Below, piece by piece: positions 1 to 8,557 of a stretch of 64,000 bases of DNA. The stretch's first letter is position 1. Every line of letters begins with the position of its first letter. The position numbers were made by a program, and so were the translations under genes. The DNA is taken from positions 62,001-126,000 of the forward strand of contig NZ_PVYW01000013.1 of NCBI RefSeq assembly GCF_003001675.1, read 5' to 3'. Source of the DNA: Cohnella sp. SGD-V74. GTDB taxonomy: Bacteria; Bacillota; Bacilli; Paenibacillales; Paenibacillaceae. The notes beneath the pieces were generated by a model that was not told the DNA's origin, made no database searches, and saw nothing but the letters and a program-made list of their open reading frames with translations.

Positions 1-1
1 G

Positions 2-628
2 CAAGACGACCTTGTTCTGTTAAATCAAATCCTGTTGTTCGAAGGAACGAACCCCCACAATCCCGACCTGCTCGATCTGTCGGATCTGCCCCATCCGATG
101 TTAGAGCAGTTGATCCAAACTCTTCTTAAGGACAGCTGCTTGGTCGTTTCCGTCGAAGAGGCGCGGGAAGTAAAGATTTACCCCATCTACTTAATGCGCT
201 TATATCGTGAAAAAAGTTCATGGCAAATCGAAGGCTTTGACCTCGAGGAGGAGAAAAGGCGGATTATTCCGGTCGACAATCTCACCGATGTGAAGCCGTA
301 CTCCGGGAAGAAAAGAAGCAGCAAGAAGAAGATCATAGAACAACTAAGCATGCAGGAAGAAGCCGTCAACCTTGTCCTTGAGCTTGGTCCAAAGGCGATT
401 GCCCAGTTCAAAAAATACCATCCACTAAGAATTACGATTTCATATACGAATCCTTATCAAACTACGGCTCTTATCAAGACTTCCATCAATGTACATCAGC
501 CGGATGAGTTGGCCGACATCACCAGTTGGCTGCTTTTCTTGGGAAGGGATATCAAGGTCAGGGAAGTGCCGAAAGAGGTTGCGGATGGACTGCAGGAGAG
601 GGTGGATGTTTTACGGACCAAGCCCTAA
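2..628 (+). CDS. WYL-domain protein, C-terminal part (5' end outside window)
   Basis: The reading frame is open from the window edge, so the TTG at 35 is probably internal and only the C-terminal ~208 residues are present. The segment with IYPIYLMRLYREKSSWQIEG followed by a line of Arg/Lys and the phrase IIPVDNLTDVKPY is typical of the WYL beta-sandwich that ends YafY/PafC-type transcription regulators. A C-terminal extension of alpha/beta character follows, as in WCX-like tails. The N-terminal winged-helix domain expected in such regulators would lie upstream and cannot be seen. By family, WYL domains sense nucleic acids or nucleotides and regulate stress or defence genes; the target here is unknown. 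It is convergent with the kinase gene that ends at 641. Confidence 0.6.
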   Translation, partial: QDDLVLLNQILLFEGTNPHNPDLLDLSDLPHPMLEQLIQTLLKDSCLVVSVEEAREVKIYPIYLMRLYREKSSWQIEGFDLEEEKRRIIPVDNLTDVKPYSGKKRSSKKKIIEQLSMQEEAVNLVLELGPKAIAQFKKYHPLRITISYTNPYQTTALIKTSINVHQPDELADITSWLLFLGRDIKVREVPKEVADGLQERVDVLRTKP

Positions 629-640
629 TCTTATCCCCCC

Positions 641-1600
641 TCAAACCTGCCTCCCCGCAATCCGAACATCCGTAGACAGCCCCAGCTCCCGGTAAGCCAG
701 CAGAACGGCCCCCACGACGGGAGGGAATTGCGGCTCGACGATTCGGTAGCGTCTGACAGGGCTCGCTTCCAGCAATGCTCTCAGCCTCCCAACCATATAT
801 GGGCTGCGCGCCACGCTGCCGATCAGCGCCGCCTCAACCTCGCCTCCCGCGAAGCTGGAGCCGACCAGCTCCACACCCAAGCGAAGCTGCTCCGCCGCCC
901 GGTCGCATACGCGCCTTGCAACGCCGCTTCCCTGCTCCGCAGCAAGCGTGACCCGCGGAGCGAACAGCCCGAAGAGCTGATCCCGCTTCATCTTATCGGG
1001 ATGAAAGCCCTGGCGCGCCTGTTCCTGCAACTGCTCGAATTCATCCGCCTGCCAGTATCGCAGCATCTCGGACACCAGCCCCTCGTCCGAACCGTCGCCC
1101 CTACCGGCCAGCACCTCGTATACGGCATCGTAAGCGAGATGACGAGCGGCGCTGTAGGCATAATGATGGTAGTCCAGATTGCGCACCCTTCTGCCGCTCT
1201 CGTTAATCCCCATGATCATCGTACCCGTTCCCGCGATGACGATAATGCCCGGCTGGCTCCGCAGCGCGCCTGCATGTGCGATGTCCGAGTCGTTCAAGTG
1301 CAGCTTAGGACAGCGAAGATCCGGCAAGTCCGTGAACGACGCAATCCACGCATCGTCTTCCGCCGATTCGTAGCCCGCGATCCCCGCGACCAGCCCGACC
1401 GCGTCCGCCGTGGTTCGACCGGCCTTCGCCAGCGCCTCCCCGATGGCCGCACGCACATTCTCGGACGCCTTCTCGTCCTTGTATCTGGAAGCGCAGCCCC
1501 CCTCGACATAGGCAAGCTCGCTTCCCTTCAGATCGCAGACCATAACCCTTGTATTCGTTCCGCCTCCATCAATCCCGATAACGATTGTGTCCCGCTCCAT
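641..1600 (-). CDS. BadF/BadG-family N-acetylglucosamine-type sugar kinase
   Basis: A 319-residue ASKHA-fold kinase. The first phosphate-binding loop IGIDGGGTNTRVMV sits at the N-terminus, and a second glycine-rich ATP loop (IVIAGTGTMIMGIN) lies near residue 125, the usual layout of BadF/NagK-type N-acetylglucosamine kinases. Such enzymes phosphorylate free amino sugars recovered from cell-wall turnover or chitin. I chose the ATG at 1600 because AAGGAGG lies 9 nt upstream; the ATG at 1606 is too close to it. It follows the ABC-2 exporter ATPase gene by 50 nt on the same strand, so it may be the last gene of that operon. The sugar specificity is inferred, and other acyl-amino-sugar kinases of the family are possible. 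Confidence 0.75.
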   Translation of the reverse strand: MERDTIVIGIDGGGTNTRVMVCDLKGSELAYVEGGCASRYKDEKASENVRAAIGEALAKAGRTTADAVGLVAGIAGYESAEDDAWIASFTDLPDLRCPKLHLNDSDIAHAGALRSQPGIIVIAGTGTMIMGINESGRRVRNLDYHHYAYSAARHLAYDAVYEVLAGRGDGSDEGLVSEMLRYWQADEFEQLQEQARQGFHPDKMKRDQLFGLFAPRVTLAAEQGSGVARRVCDRAAEQLRLGVELVGSSFAGGEVEAALIGSVARSPYMVGRLRALLEASPVRRYRIVEPQFPPVVGAVLLAYRELGLSTDVRIAGRQV

Positions 1601-1650
1601 CGCCATGCCCCTCCTTGTCCTTTCTAACGAACTCTCCATCCGCGCCCCGC

Positions 1651-2460
1651 TCAAGACCTGCTGTAGATCGCCCCGATAATCCGTTCCAAGTCCGCCGCGT
1701 CCTCCGGCCCTTCGCTGTACATCCTCTTAAACTCCGCCAGCGGCCCGTCGTGAATCATCGTGCCCCGATCGATCAGCATCAGCCGCTCGCACACCTCGTC
1801 AATATCGTCCATATCATGCGTCGTCAGAATAACCGTCGTCCGCTTCTCCTCGTTCAGCTCCCGTAGGAATCGCCTAATTTTCGCTTTAGCGACGACATCC
1901 AGTCCGATCGTAGGCTCATCCAGATACAGCACCGCCGGATCGTGCAGCAGCGCGGCCGCGAGATTGGCGCGCATTTTCTGCCCCAGACTCAATTGCCTCA
2001 CCGGAGTCCGATAGAAGCTCTCCATCTCCAGCAGCTCGACCATGAAATCCACATTGCGCCTAAACTGAGCCGAAGGGATACGATACATTCTTCGATACAG
2101 CAGGAACGTTTCCTCCATCGGCAAGTCCCAGAACAGCTGCGAACGCTGGCCGAAAACAACGCCGATCTGCATCCCGTTGCGCCGCCGATCCTCGCTGGGA
2201 ACGCAGCCGTTGACCCGCACTTTGCCGGACGTCGGCGTAAGCACCCCGGACAGCATCTTGATCGTCGTCGATTTGCCCGCGCCGTTCGGGCCGATGAAGC
2301 CGACCAGCTCCCCCGGCCGGATGCAGAAGCTGACGCCTTTGACCGCCTCCTTCACCTCGTACGGCCGCGCGAACACACTCCGTATCGCTTCCCCCCATCC
2401 TCTGCCCCGACCGGAACCGTAGATTTTATACTCCTTCGCCAACCGTTCCGCTTCTATCAC
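1651..2460 (-). CDS. ABC-2 exporter ATP-binding protein
   Basis: A 269-residue nucleotide-binding subunit. Walker A GPNGAGKSTT, the signature LSLGQKMRANLAAALL, and Walker B AVLYLDEPTIGLD with the switch His in TTHDMDD are all intact. The sequence resembles the DrrA/NatA group that pairs with ABC-2 permeases. GTG at 2460 is taken as start because GAGGAGG lies 9 nt upstream and the conserved beta strand (IEAERLAKEYK) begins immediately after it. Two permease genes lie directly upstream on the same strand, so the three genes form one exporter. The substrate is unknown; antibiotics or lipids are common for this class. Confidence 0.85.
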   Translation of the reverse strand: MIEAERLAKEYKIYGSGRGRGWGEAIRSVFARPYEVKEAVKGVSFCIRPGELVGFIGPNGAGKSTTIKMLSGVLTPTSGKVRVNGCVPSEDRRRNGMQIGVVFGQRSQLFWDLPMEETFLLYRRMYRIPSAQFRRNVDFMVELLEMESFYRTPVRQLSLGQKMRANLAAALLHDPAVLYLDEPTIGLDVVAKAKIRRFLRELNEEKRTTVILTTHDMDDIDEVCERLMLIDRGTMIHDGPLAEFKRMYSEGPEDAADLERIIGAIYSRS

Positions 2461-2476
2461 ATTCCCCGACCTCCTC

Positions 2477-3280
2477 TCACGAACCCGTACTATGATAACG
2501 CCGCACGCCAGCCCTCCACAGCAGCAAGGCTCCCCCGAACAGAACGACGCCAACCAGCGGCGTCATATAGACCAGCAGCGGGTGGAACAGATCCGAATCG
2601 TCGCGGCCGAGAAAATAATGCGCAGGGTAAAAGTTAATGAACGCGAACGGAACCAGCAGCGTAAGGATCACTTGGACGGAGGACGGATAGATCGAGATCG
2701 GATATCGAATGAAGCTCCGGAAATCCGACATCAGCATCTCCATAATGCTCGTATTCCTCACCATCCAGAACGACGGAATCGCCCCGTACATGAAGGCGGA
2801 AGCTTGAATAAGCGCTCCCCCGGCCAGAACGGCCAGCAGGAACAGCACATCGCTCACGCCCAGCGTCAGCTCCAACCGATAGATGCATATGGACAGGAAA
2901 GCGATGCCGAACGTCACATTGGCGACGTAAGAAGCAGAAAACTCCCTGCACATCAAATAAAGCAGCGGGTTGATCGGCTTGGTCAGCAGCTCGTCGAATT
3001 CCCCGGACTGAATTTTATAGGACAGCTTCGTAAAAGGATGAAAACAGAAGAAAGCGGCCAGCGAGTACGTCGTCAACTGCAAAGCGTACAGGAACATAAC
3101 CTCGTACGACGTCCATCCCGCGATCGATTTGAACGTATAGAGCAGCACCCAGATCAGCGCGAACTCCGTGGTCCAAACGATGCCTCTGGCGAGAAAAGTA
3201 AGGGCGAACGCCGTCCGGTATTCCGTCTTGGCGCGTACGCTGATCGAGATAAACCGCCAGTAAAGCGGCAAACTGCGCAT
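2477..3280 (-). CDS. ABC-2 family permease (ABC2_membrane_6 type)
   Basis: A 267-residue, six-helix integral membrane protein. The N-terminal YWRFISISVRAKTEYRTAF and the internal GEFDELLTKPINPLLYLM are hallmark phrases of the DUF990/ABC2_membrane_6 permeases, which occur as adjacent pairs with a DrrA-like ATPase. The ATG at 3280 follows an AAGGGGG site by about 11 nt. Spacing is 16 nt to the ATPase gene and 7 nt from the partner permease, indicating an operon. It probably forms the membrane heterodimer with the product of 3288-4094. The exported substrate is not evident. Confidence 0.8.
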   Translation of the reverse strand: MRSLPLYWRFISISVRAKTEYRTAFALTFLARGIVWTTEFALIWVLLYTFKSIAGWTSYEVMFLYALQLTTYSLAAFFCFHPFTKLSYKIQSGEFDELLTKPINPLLYLMCREFSASYVANVTFGIAFLSICIYRLELTLGVSDVLFLLAVLAGGALIQASAFMYGAIPSFWMVRNTSIMEMLMSDFRSFIRYPISIYPSSVQVILTLLVPFAFINFYPAHYFLGRDDSDLFHPLLVYMTPLVGVVLFGGALLLWRAGVRRYHSTGS

Positions 3281-3287
3281 CGTCGGA

Positions 3288-4094
3288 CTATCCCCCTTGG
3301 ACAAACACTTTCGATTGAGCCTTACGCCACACCCAACGCTCCGCCAGCCAGAGGACGGCAATCCAGCCCCACTGCTGCGCAATGCTGCCCGCCGCCTCCC
3401 ATCCCCGAATGTTGCCGACCAGCAGCGCAATCGGCTCGAATGTCATCAGCCGGAAGGGCAGATATTGGCCGATGTTCAGCAGAATTTGCGGATAGAACCA
3501 CAGCGGCACGAACGTGCCGGCGAACAATTCGATGAACGCTCTCATGAACCAGTCGATATAGTAGGAGTTGCCCGTCCAGAAGCTCGTCAGCCCCAGCAAG
3601 TAGTGAATCTGATAGATCAGGATGATTCCTCCGGTTATACCGACCGCAAACAGAGCTGCCTGCGCCGCACCGATCGAAGACGACGGCCAGCCGAGCAGAG
3701 CCATGTACAGCAGACAAGCCGGCAGCGTGCTGAAGAGCAGGCGAAACGCATTTTCCCCCAATTGCTCGGAGATCAGAGTGAACTTCAGAGAGGCGGGACG
3801 CAGCAGATCGACCCCGATCGCGCCGCTGCTCACCTTCTCCCCCATTCTCCCCCCGATCGCCGAAGCCGTCAGCGTGCTTGCGAGCAGGTTAACGATCACG
3901 AACAGCAGAACCTCCGCATACGCAATGCCGTTAATACTCGCGTTGTCCCCATAGAGCCCCCGCCACACGCTGACCAGAATAAACAACTTGACGAAGGAAC
4001 CGCACAGCAGCAGCAACGAGTTCGCCCGATAGGCGGTCTGCTGCCGGAACGAGCAGCGAAGCATCAGGGCATACAGCATAGAAGCTTGAAGCAT
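3288..4094 (-). CDS. ABC-2 family permease (ABC2_membrane_6 type)
   Basis: A 268-residue, six-helix membrane protein and first gene of the exporter operon. It carries the paired-family phrases FRQQTAYRANSL near the N-terminus and SGAIGVDLLRPASLKF in the middle, matching the LLTKPINPL segment of its partner. It is the second half of a heteromeric ABC-2 exporter with the ATPase at 1651-2460. The start could be the ATG at 4094 or at 4079; no strong ribosome site separates them. The LysR regulator gene is divergent, 114 bp away, and may control the operon. Confidence 0.8.
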   Translation of the reverse strand: MLQASMLYALMLRCSFRQQTAYRANSLLLLCGSFVKLFILVSVWRGLYGDNASINGIAYAEVLLFVIVNLLASTLTASAIGGRMGEKVSSGAIGVDLLRPASLKFTLISEQLGENAFRLLFSTLPACLLYMALLGWPSSSIGAAQAALFAVGITGGIILIYQIHYLLGLTSFWTGNSYYIDWFMRAFIELFAGTFVPLWFYPQILLNIGQYLPFRLMTFEPIALLVGNIRGWEAAGSIAQQWGWIAVLWLAERWVWRKAQSKVFVQGG

Positions 4095-4128
4095 TGGCTG
4101 CCGACCCCCGCATTTTAATTTCCAGATC

Positions 4129-4157
4129 TTGCATTTAGCATATCAGAGTCGTATTCT
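4129..4157 (+). promoter_or_regulatory. Putative sigma-A promoter of the LysR gene
   Basis: TTGCAT (4129-4134), a 17-nt spacer and TATTCT (4152-4157) lie 51 nt upstream of the LysR start. An interrupted inverted repeat TCTAT-N7-ATAGA at 4154-4170 overlaps the -10 region and is a plausible autoregulatory LysR operator. Inferred by inspection only. Confidence 0.4.
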
Positions 4158-4208
4158 ATATGAAAAATAGATAATAAGAGTATCAGCCATAAGCGGAGGA
4201 TATAACGG

Positions 4209-5111
4209 ATGATCAATCTGGAGCTCTATCGCGTGTTCTACTATGCGGCAAGAGAGGGGAATATCTCGAAAGCCTCGCAATTGCTTCACCTCACCCAGCC
4301 GAGCGCGAGCAATGCGATAAAGCAGCTGGAAGAATCGCTCGGCGCGCCGCTGTTTTACCGCACGAGCAGAGGGGTCAAGCTCACTCCCGAAGGCGAAATG
4401 CTGTACACCTACGTTGAGCAAGCTTACGGGCTTATTCTGACCGGAGAAAAGAAACTCGAAGAAATGGCGAATCTGAAAAGCGGCGCCGTGCGCATCGCCG
4501 CCAGCATCTCCGTCATTCAGTTCGTGCTGATCCCCCATCTTCAGCGGTTCAACGAAACCTATCCCGACATCCGCGTCCACTTGGAGCACAGCTCCACCAA
4601 CGGCTGCTTGAAGCGGTTGAAAGAAGGGGCCGTCGATTTCTGCATCTTGCGCCTTCCGATAGAAGACGATCTGCTCGTATCGGAGCAAGTCGTTACCGTG
4701 CAGGACTGCTTTGTCGCCGGAGAACGTTACCGCCATCTCGACGGAAAGACGCTGACCCTGCAGCAGCTGGCGGAATATCCTCTTATCGTTTTTCCGCCCC
4801 ACATGTCTTCAAGACAGACGTTGGATCGCTACCTGGCCGGGTACGGCGTCACGATCAACCCGGTATACGAGATCGGCAGTCTGCATATCCAAGTCGATTT
4901 TGCCAAAGCCGGCCTCGGCATTTCTTACGTCGTCCGGGATTTCGTCAAGCAGCAGCTGGCGGAAGGCTCCTTGTTCGAAGTCGGCCTGGAGCCGCAGCAG
5001 GCCCCGCCTCCGATCGATTTCGGCGTCGTGCGGATGAAGCATTTTCCGCCCAATGCGGGCGTGAAACGGTTTATCGAGATGATGACGGAGCAGCGACCCA
5101 TCAGCGGTTAG
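4209..5111 (+). CDS. LysR-family transcriptional regulator
   Basis: A 300-residue protein of normal LysR length. The N-terminal winged helix (residues 1-60) reads LYRVFYYAAREGNISKASQL, then the recognition helix TQPSASNAIKQLEESLGAPLF. The effector domain (about 90-295) has the periplasmic-binding fold with DFCILRLPIEDD. The start ATG at 4209 follows AAGCGGAGGAT. It is divergent from the ABC-2 exporter operon, so by the usual LysR arrangement it probably controls that operon, the downstream membrane protein, or both. The effector is unknown. Confidence 0.9.
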   Translation: MINLELYRVFYYAAREGNISKASQLLHLTQPSASNAIKQLEESLGAPLFYRTSRGVKLTPEGEMLYTYVEQAYGLILTGEKKLEEMANLKSGAVRIAASISVIQFVLIPHLQRFNETYPDIRVHLEHSSTNGCLKRLKEGAVDFCILRLPIEDDLLVSEQVVTVQDCFVAGERYRHLDGKTLTLQQLAEYPLIVFPPHMSSRQTLDRYLAGYGVTINPVYEIGSLHIQVDFAKAGLGISYVVRDFVKQQLAEGSLFEVGLEPQQAPPPIDFGVVRMKHFPPNAGVKRFIEMMTEQRPISG

Positions 5112-5142
5112 ACAACCATTCCGATTTGAAGGAGGAGTTTGC

Positions 5143-5601
5143 TTGCTTCATCCGGCCAGTCTCATTATTCCGTTGCTGATTGTTCTGCCCAACCTCATTT
5201 TCATCCGTTTCCCGCCTGCGAACCCGCCAACCAGGCCGAACCCCAGCCTCCTCCTGAACGCGGCAGAGGCAATCGGAAGACTCGGCGTCATGGCCGTTCC
5301 ATTGTTTTATCCGATGCGAACCCATCAGAGCTATGAGATGATCTCCCTGATCGTCATGCTGACCGCGCTTCTTCTCTACTGCCGGGGCTGGCTCAAGTAC
5401 CTCCGCAGCGACAGGGATTATAGCCGCCTGTTAACTCCAACACTTGGAATCCCCGTTCCGATGGCCGTGTTTCCATGCCTGTATTTCCTAGCTGCCTCCA
5501 TCGTTCTGCACTCTGTCCTTTTCTTCGTTTTCGCCGCCGTTTTTGCGATCGGCCACATCGCCAACAGCCTCAAGGATTACCGCATTATCGCAAGACGCTG
5601 A
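5143..5601 (+). CDS. Small hypothetical membrane protein
   Basis: A 152-residue protein with about four hydrophobic helices: residues 6-22, 45-58, 66-82 and 104-140. A TTG start at 5143 is supported by AAGGAGGAG ending 5 nt upstream. It begins 31 nt after the LysR stop and is probably cotranscribed. The C-terminus ends in a short basic tail (DYRIIARR). I recognise no family. A role linked to the LysR regulon is only a positional guess. Confidence 0.6.
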   Translation: MLHPASLIIPLLIVLPNLIFIRFPPANPPTRPNPSLLLNAAEAIGRLGVMAVPLFYPMRTHQSYEMISLIVMLTALLLYCRGWLKYLRSDRDYSRLLTPTLGIPVPMAVFPCLYFLAASIVLHSVLFFVFAAVFAIGHIANSLKDYRIIARR

Positions 5602-5708
5602 AGCGGCCCCGCGAATCCCTCGCTTGCCTCGTCCTGAATCATCCCGCACTCCCCGCTTCAGCACCCCGTCCCCCAAATTCCGTCCATCCAAAACTGACAA
5701 AACGTCCA

Positions 5709-5737
5709 TTGCGCCCCGCCGCCGAACGGAGTAAGAT
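5709..5737 (+). promoter_or_regulatory. Putative promoter of the siderophore-binding lipoprotein gene
   Basis: TTGCGC (5709-5714), a 17-nt spacer and TAAGAT (5732-5737). The Fur box begins 16 nt downstream of the -10, near the expected transcription start, so bound Fur would block initiation. Confidence 0.35.
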
Positions 5738-5752
5738 GTAAATCGATCTAAA

Positions 5753-5767
5753 TGAGAATAATTATCA
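5753..5767. promoter_or_regulatory. Fur box upstream of the siderophore-binding lipoprotein
   Basis: TGAGAATAATTATCA matches the Bacillus 7-1-7 Fur consensus TGATAATNATTATCA at all but one position. It lies 21 nt upstream of the lipoprotein start. Iron-replete Fur is expected to repress here. Confidence 0.8.
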
Positions 5768-5788
5768 ACACAAGGGGAGACTTATCCA

Positions 5789-6823
5789 ATGCCAGCCTTA
5801 TTTCTTAGAAAATCCGCTGTCCCGCTCCTGATCCTGCTGCTGACGGCAATTCTGCTGTCCGCCTGCGGAGCGAGCAATAACGCAGCCACTCCGTCGCCTT
5901 CCTCATCGCCGACTCCATCCCAGAGCGAGTCTCCGGTCGCGACGGAATCGACGAGCCCGACAGCCAGCGAAGAGCCGGCGGTGCGCACCTACAAAGACGC
6001 TCTCGACAGAACCGTCGAGATTCCGACCGCTCCGCAGCGTATCATCGCGCATTACTATGCAGCCGAGATGAAGGCGCTGGACGTGCCGATCATCGGAACG
6101 AACTTCCTTAACGCGAAGCTGGCGTTGACCGACGAGCAGCTCCAGGGCGTGGAAGACATCGGAGGCGACGGCCTCGTGCCAAATCTGGAGAAAACGTTAA
6201 GCCTCGAACCCGACCTGATCATCGTTCCCGACTTCCTCGAAGCGGCGGATCTCGACGCGCTGTCCAAGATCGCTCCGACGGTCGTCGTCGGATACGGAGC
6301 CGATGCCTTCACCCGCTTGGGCGTGCTGGCGGATCTCATCGGGCAGCCGGAGACAGCGGCGGACTGGATCGCCCGCTACCAGGCGAAAGCCGCCGAGAAA
6401 CGCGCGCTCGTGCAATCGTCCATCGAAGAAGGGGAGACGGCGTCCGCCTTCATCCTTTACTCCGACAAGCAGTTCTACGTGTACAACAAGCAGCGTCTCG
6501 GCCCAACGCTGTACGATGCGTTCGGCTTCGCGATTCCGCCCAAGGTGACGGAGCTATTCTCGGACAAACAGAGCGAGCTGTGGGAAGCGATCTCCATGGA
6601 GGCGCTGCCGGATTACGCCGGCGACCGCGTCTTCCTCATCGCTCAGAACAGTACCGACGAAGGCAAGAAAGCGGCCGAAGACCTCCTGCAAGGCCCGATC
6701 TGGAAGAGCCTGCCCGCCGTCAAGAACGGCAAAGCCTACGTCGTCGACAGCCGCTGGGCGATGAACGACCCTCTGACGCTGGATTGGCTGCTCGACGAGA
6801 TGGCCGCCCTGCTCGCCAAGTGA
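5789..6823 (+). CDS. Iron-siderophore ABC transporter substrate-binding lipoprotein
   Basis: A 344-residue lipoprotein. The signal peptide ends in the lipobox LLSAC (Cys about residue 27), followed by a Ser/Pro/Thr-rich linker to about residue 65. The class III (FhuD/FeuA-like) binding domain begins at RTYKDALDRTVEIPTAPQRI. It would capture ferric siderophore at the outer membrane face and pass it to a FecCD permease. No permease or ATPase gene is adjacent; the FecCD pair at 61-63 kb is a candidate partner only. A Fur box just upstream and the Btr-type regulator gene just downstream support an iron role. The C-terminal half is clearly paralogous to the sensor domain of that regulator, sharing EEGETASAF- and NDPLTLDWLLDE-like segments. 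Confidence 0.88.
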   Translation: MPALFLRKSAVPLLILLLTAILLSACGASNNAATPSPSSSPTPSQSESPVATESTSPTASEEPAVRTYKDALDRTVEIPTAPQRIIAHYYAAEMKALDVPIIGTNFLNAKLALTDEQLQGVEDIGGDGLVPNLEKTLSLEPDLIIVPDFLEAADLDALSKIAPTVVVGYGADAFTRLGVLADLIGQPETAADWIARYQAKAAEKRALVQSSIEEGETASAFILYSDKQFYVYNKQRLGPTLYDAFGFAIPPKVTELFSDKQSELWEAISMEALPDYAGDRVFLIAQNSTDEGKKAAEDLLQGPIWKSLPAVKNGKAYVVDSRWAMNDPLTLDWLLDEMAALLAK

Positions 6824-6836
6824 CGAATTCAAACTC

Positions 6837-6876
6837 GAAGCCCGCACGGATACTCTCCGTTGCGGGCTTCTTTTCC
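6837..6876 (+). terminator. Intrinsic terminator after the siderophore-binding lipoprotein
   Basis: GAAGCCCGCA pairs with TGCGGGCTTC across a short loop and is followed by TTTT, 13 nt after the stop codon. Confidence 0.85.
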
Positions 6877-6890
6877 GTTTCGCGAACCTT

Positions 6891-6923
6891 TATAATGAGG
6901 CTATGAAATGATAACGATTCTCA
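6891..6923 (+). promoter_or_regulatory. -10 element and Fur box of the Btr-type regulator gene
   Basis: A perfect TATAAT (6891-6896) is followed by TGATAACGATTCTCA (6909-6923), a 7-1-7 Fur box with two mismatches to consensus. No good -35 is visible, which fits an activator-dependent or autoregulated promoter. The box lies about 10 nt downstream of the expected start point. Confidence 0.7.
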
Positions 6924-6939
6924 CTGGAGGCTGGACGCC

Positions 6940-8547
6940 TTGTCTCGTCTTGAACATACATCGCATACTCCCCCGCTGCTGGCATTGAGCGGGATCGAAC
7001 ACGATACGCAGAACGACCGCGAAGCTTCATATTGGCTGGAGACGCATGCGCTCCTGTACATCGCCGGCGGCAACGGCGAAGTGTCGGTCGACGGCTCGCG
7101 CCGGCATGCCTCTCGAGGCAAGTGCTTCCTGCTGCGCGCGAGCCAGGCTCTGCACCTGCGCAATGGAGAATCCGCGCCCCTCTCCTACTTCCTGGCATTC
7201 TTCTCCGTGCAGCAGGATGCCGGCGGCTTGTTCTCCCGCAACGAGATGCTCGTGTTTGAGCCCGACTCCCGATTGGAGGATCAGCTGGCAGAGCTGCTCG
7301 CCTCCTCCCGCACCCGGAACCTGAACCGCAACGGCGGAGGCGGGGAAGATGGCCGATTGGACGACTTCCGGCTCCATATCGGATTCCAGACAATGCTTTA
7401 CGAAGTGCTCCAACGGCTGCATGCCGAGCGGCAGGGCGCGGAGAACGCCCGGCAAGCCATCGAGCGCACGATCGACTACCTTCACCGCGCTTACCGGGAG
7501 GAGATCGAGATCGGTCAGCTCGCGCGGGAAGCCAACATGAGCCGCTGGCAGTACGGCAGCCTCTTCAAGTCGCTGACGGGGCAGACGCCGACCCGTTATC
7601 TGAATGCCTTGCGAATCGAACAGGCCAAGAAGCTGCTGACAACTTCGTCCGCCCGGATCAACGACATCGCCGCCAGAGTCGGCTTTCGCGACGAGTACTA
7701 CTTCAGCCGCCGCTTCAAGCAGACGACCGGGATGTCGCCGACCCGCTTCGCGCACAGCCGCGGACGCTCGCCGCGCATCTTCTCCATCCAGTACCTCGGG
7801 GAACTGCTGGCGCTCGGCATTCGTCCGATCGGCACGAACCGCGCCATGTTATCCGCGCTCCCGGAAGCTTGCTCGGACGTCAGCCCCGTGGACGATCCGC
7901 TCGACATCGGCCAGCTCTCGCAGCTGGAGCCGGATCTGATCCTCTATCCCAGCTACGTGTCCCCGGAGCTGGCCCGGCAGCTCGCCGCCGTAGCGCCGGC
8001 TGTCGAGATCGACTGGAACGCCGACGTCTACACCCGGCTTCAGGAGATCGGTCAGCTGCTGGACAGAGCCAAGGAAGCCGACGAGTGGATCGACCGGTAC
8101 AAAGCCCGAGCCAGCCGCGCGAAGCGGCTTCTGAAAGACGCCGTCCGCGAAGGAGAGACGGCTTCCGCGTTTATCGTCCATGCGGACGGATTGTTCGTCT
8201 ACGCCGGACATCACTTCGGCCATACGCTCTACCAAGGTCTCGGCTTCGAGCCGTCTCCCGGAATCCGGTCGCTCATGGAGCGCAACCGCAACGCCAAGTG
8301 GCAGGAAATCCGGGTAGAGGACATTCCCCACTACGCGGGTGACCGCATCTTCCTCGCCCTGCCCGAGCAAGGCGAGGATGCCCGCAAAGGACGGGAGATG
8401 CTGCGCCACCCGACCTGGAGAAGCCTGCCCGCCGTCCGCGAAGGGAAGAGCTACGTGGTCAAAGACTATTGGGCCAACTACAATCCCGTCACCCTGGACA
8501 AGCATCTGGACGACACGGTTCGAAGATTGCTGCACGGCCGCGGCTGA
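6940..8547 (+). CDS. btr: AraC-family activator fused to a siderophore-binding domain (Btr type)
   Basis: A 535-residue fusion of three parts. An AraC-like cupin sensor region spans about 1-165. A double helix-turn-helix spans about 175-275, with EIEIGQLAREANMSRWQYGSLF and the FRDEYYFSRRFKQTTGMSPTRF signature. A class III substrate-binding domain runs from about 285 to the end. The layout is that of B. subtilis Btr, which binds iron-bacillibactin and activates the feuABC genes. The TTG start at 6940 is supported by TGGAGG 9 nt upstream. No signal peptide is present, so the binding domain is cytoplasmic and acts as ligand sensor. It lies directly after a Fur-controlled siderophore lipoprotein, its likely target, and has a Fur box itself. 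Confidence 0.85.
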   Translation: MSRLEHTSHTPPLLALSGIEHDTQNDREASYWLETHALLYIAGGNGEVSVDGSRRHASRGKCFLLRASQALHLRNGESAPLSYFLAFFSVQQDAGGLFSRNEMLVFEPDSRLEDQLAELLASSRTRNLNRNGGGGEDGRLDDFRLHIGFQTMLYEVLQRLHAERQGAENARQAIERTIDYLHRAYREEIEIGQLAREANMSRWQYGSLFKSLTGQTPTRYLNALRIEQAKKLLTTSSARINDIAARVGFRDEYYFSRRFKQTTGMSPTRFAHSRGRSPRIFSIQYLGELLALGIRPIGTNRAMLSALPEACSDVSPVDDPLDIGQLSQLEPDLILYPSYVSPELARQLAAVAPAVEIDWNADVYTRLQEIGQLLDRAKEADEWIDRYKARASRAKRLLKDAVREGETASAFIVHADGLFVYAGHHFGHTLYQGLGFEPSPGIRSLMERNRNAKWQEIRVEDIPHYAGDRIFLALPEQGEDARKGREMLRHPTWRSLPAVREGKSYVVKDYWANYNPVTLDKHLDDTVRRLLHGRG

Positions 8548-8557
8548 CGGCCCGCGA

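Noticed and set aside
2477..3535. Plus-strand frame of about 347 codons overlapping the ABC-2 permease genes
   Set aside because: It is a shadow frame with extreme Arg/Gln content and no start signal; the minus-strand permeases have clear family motifs.
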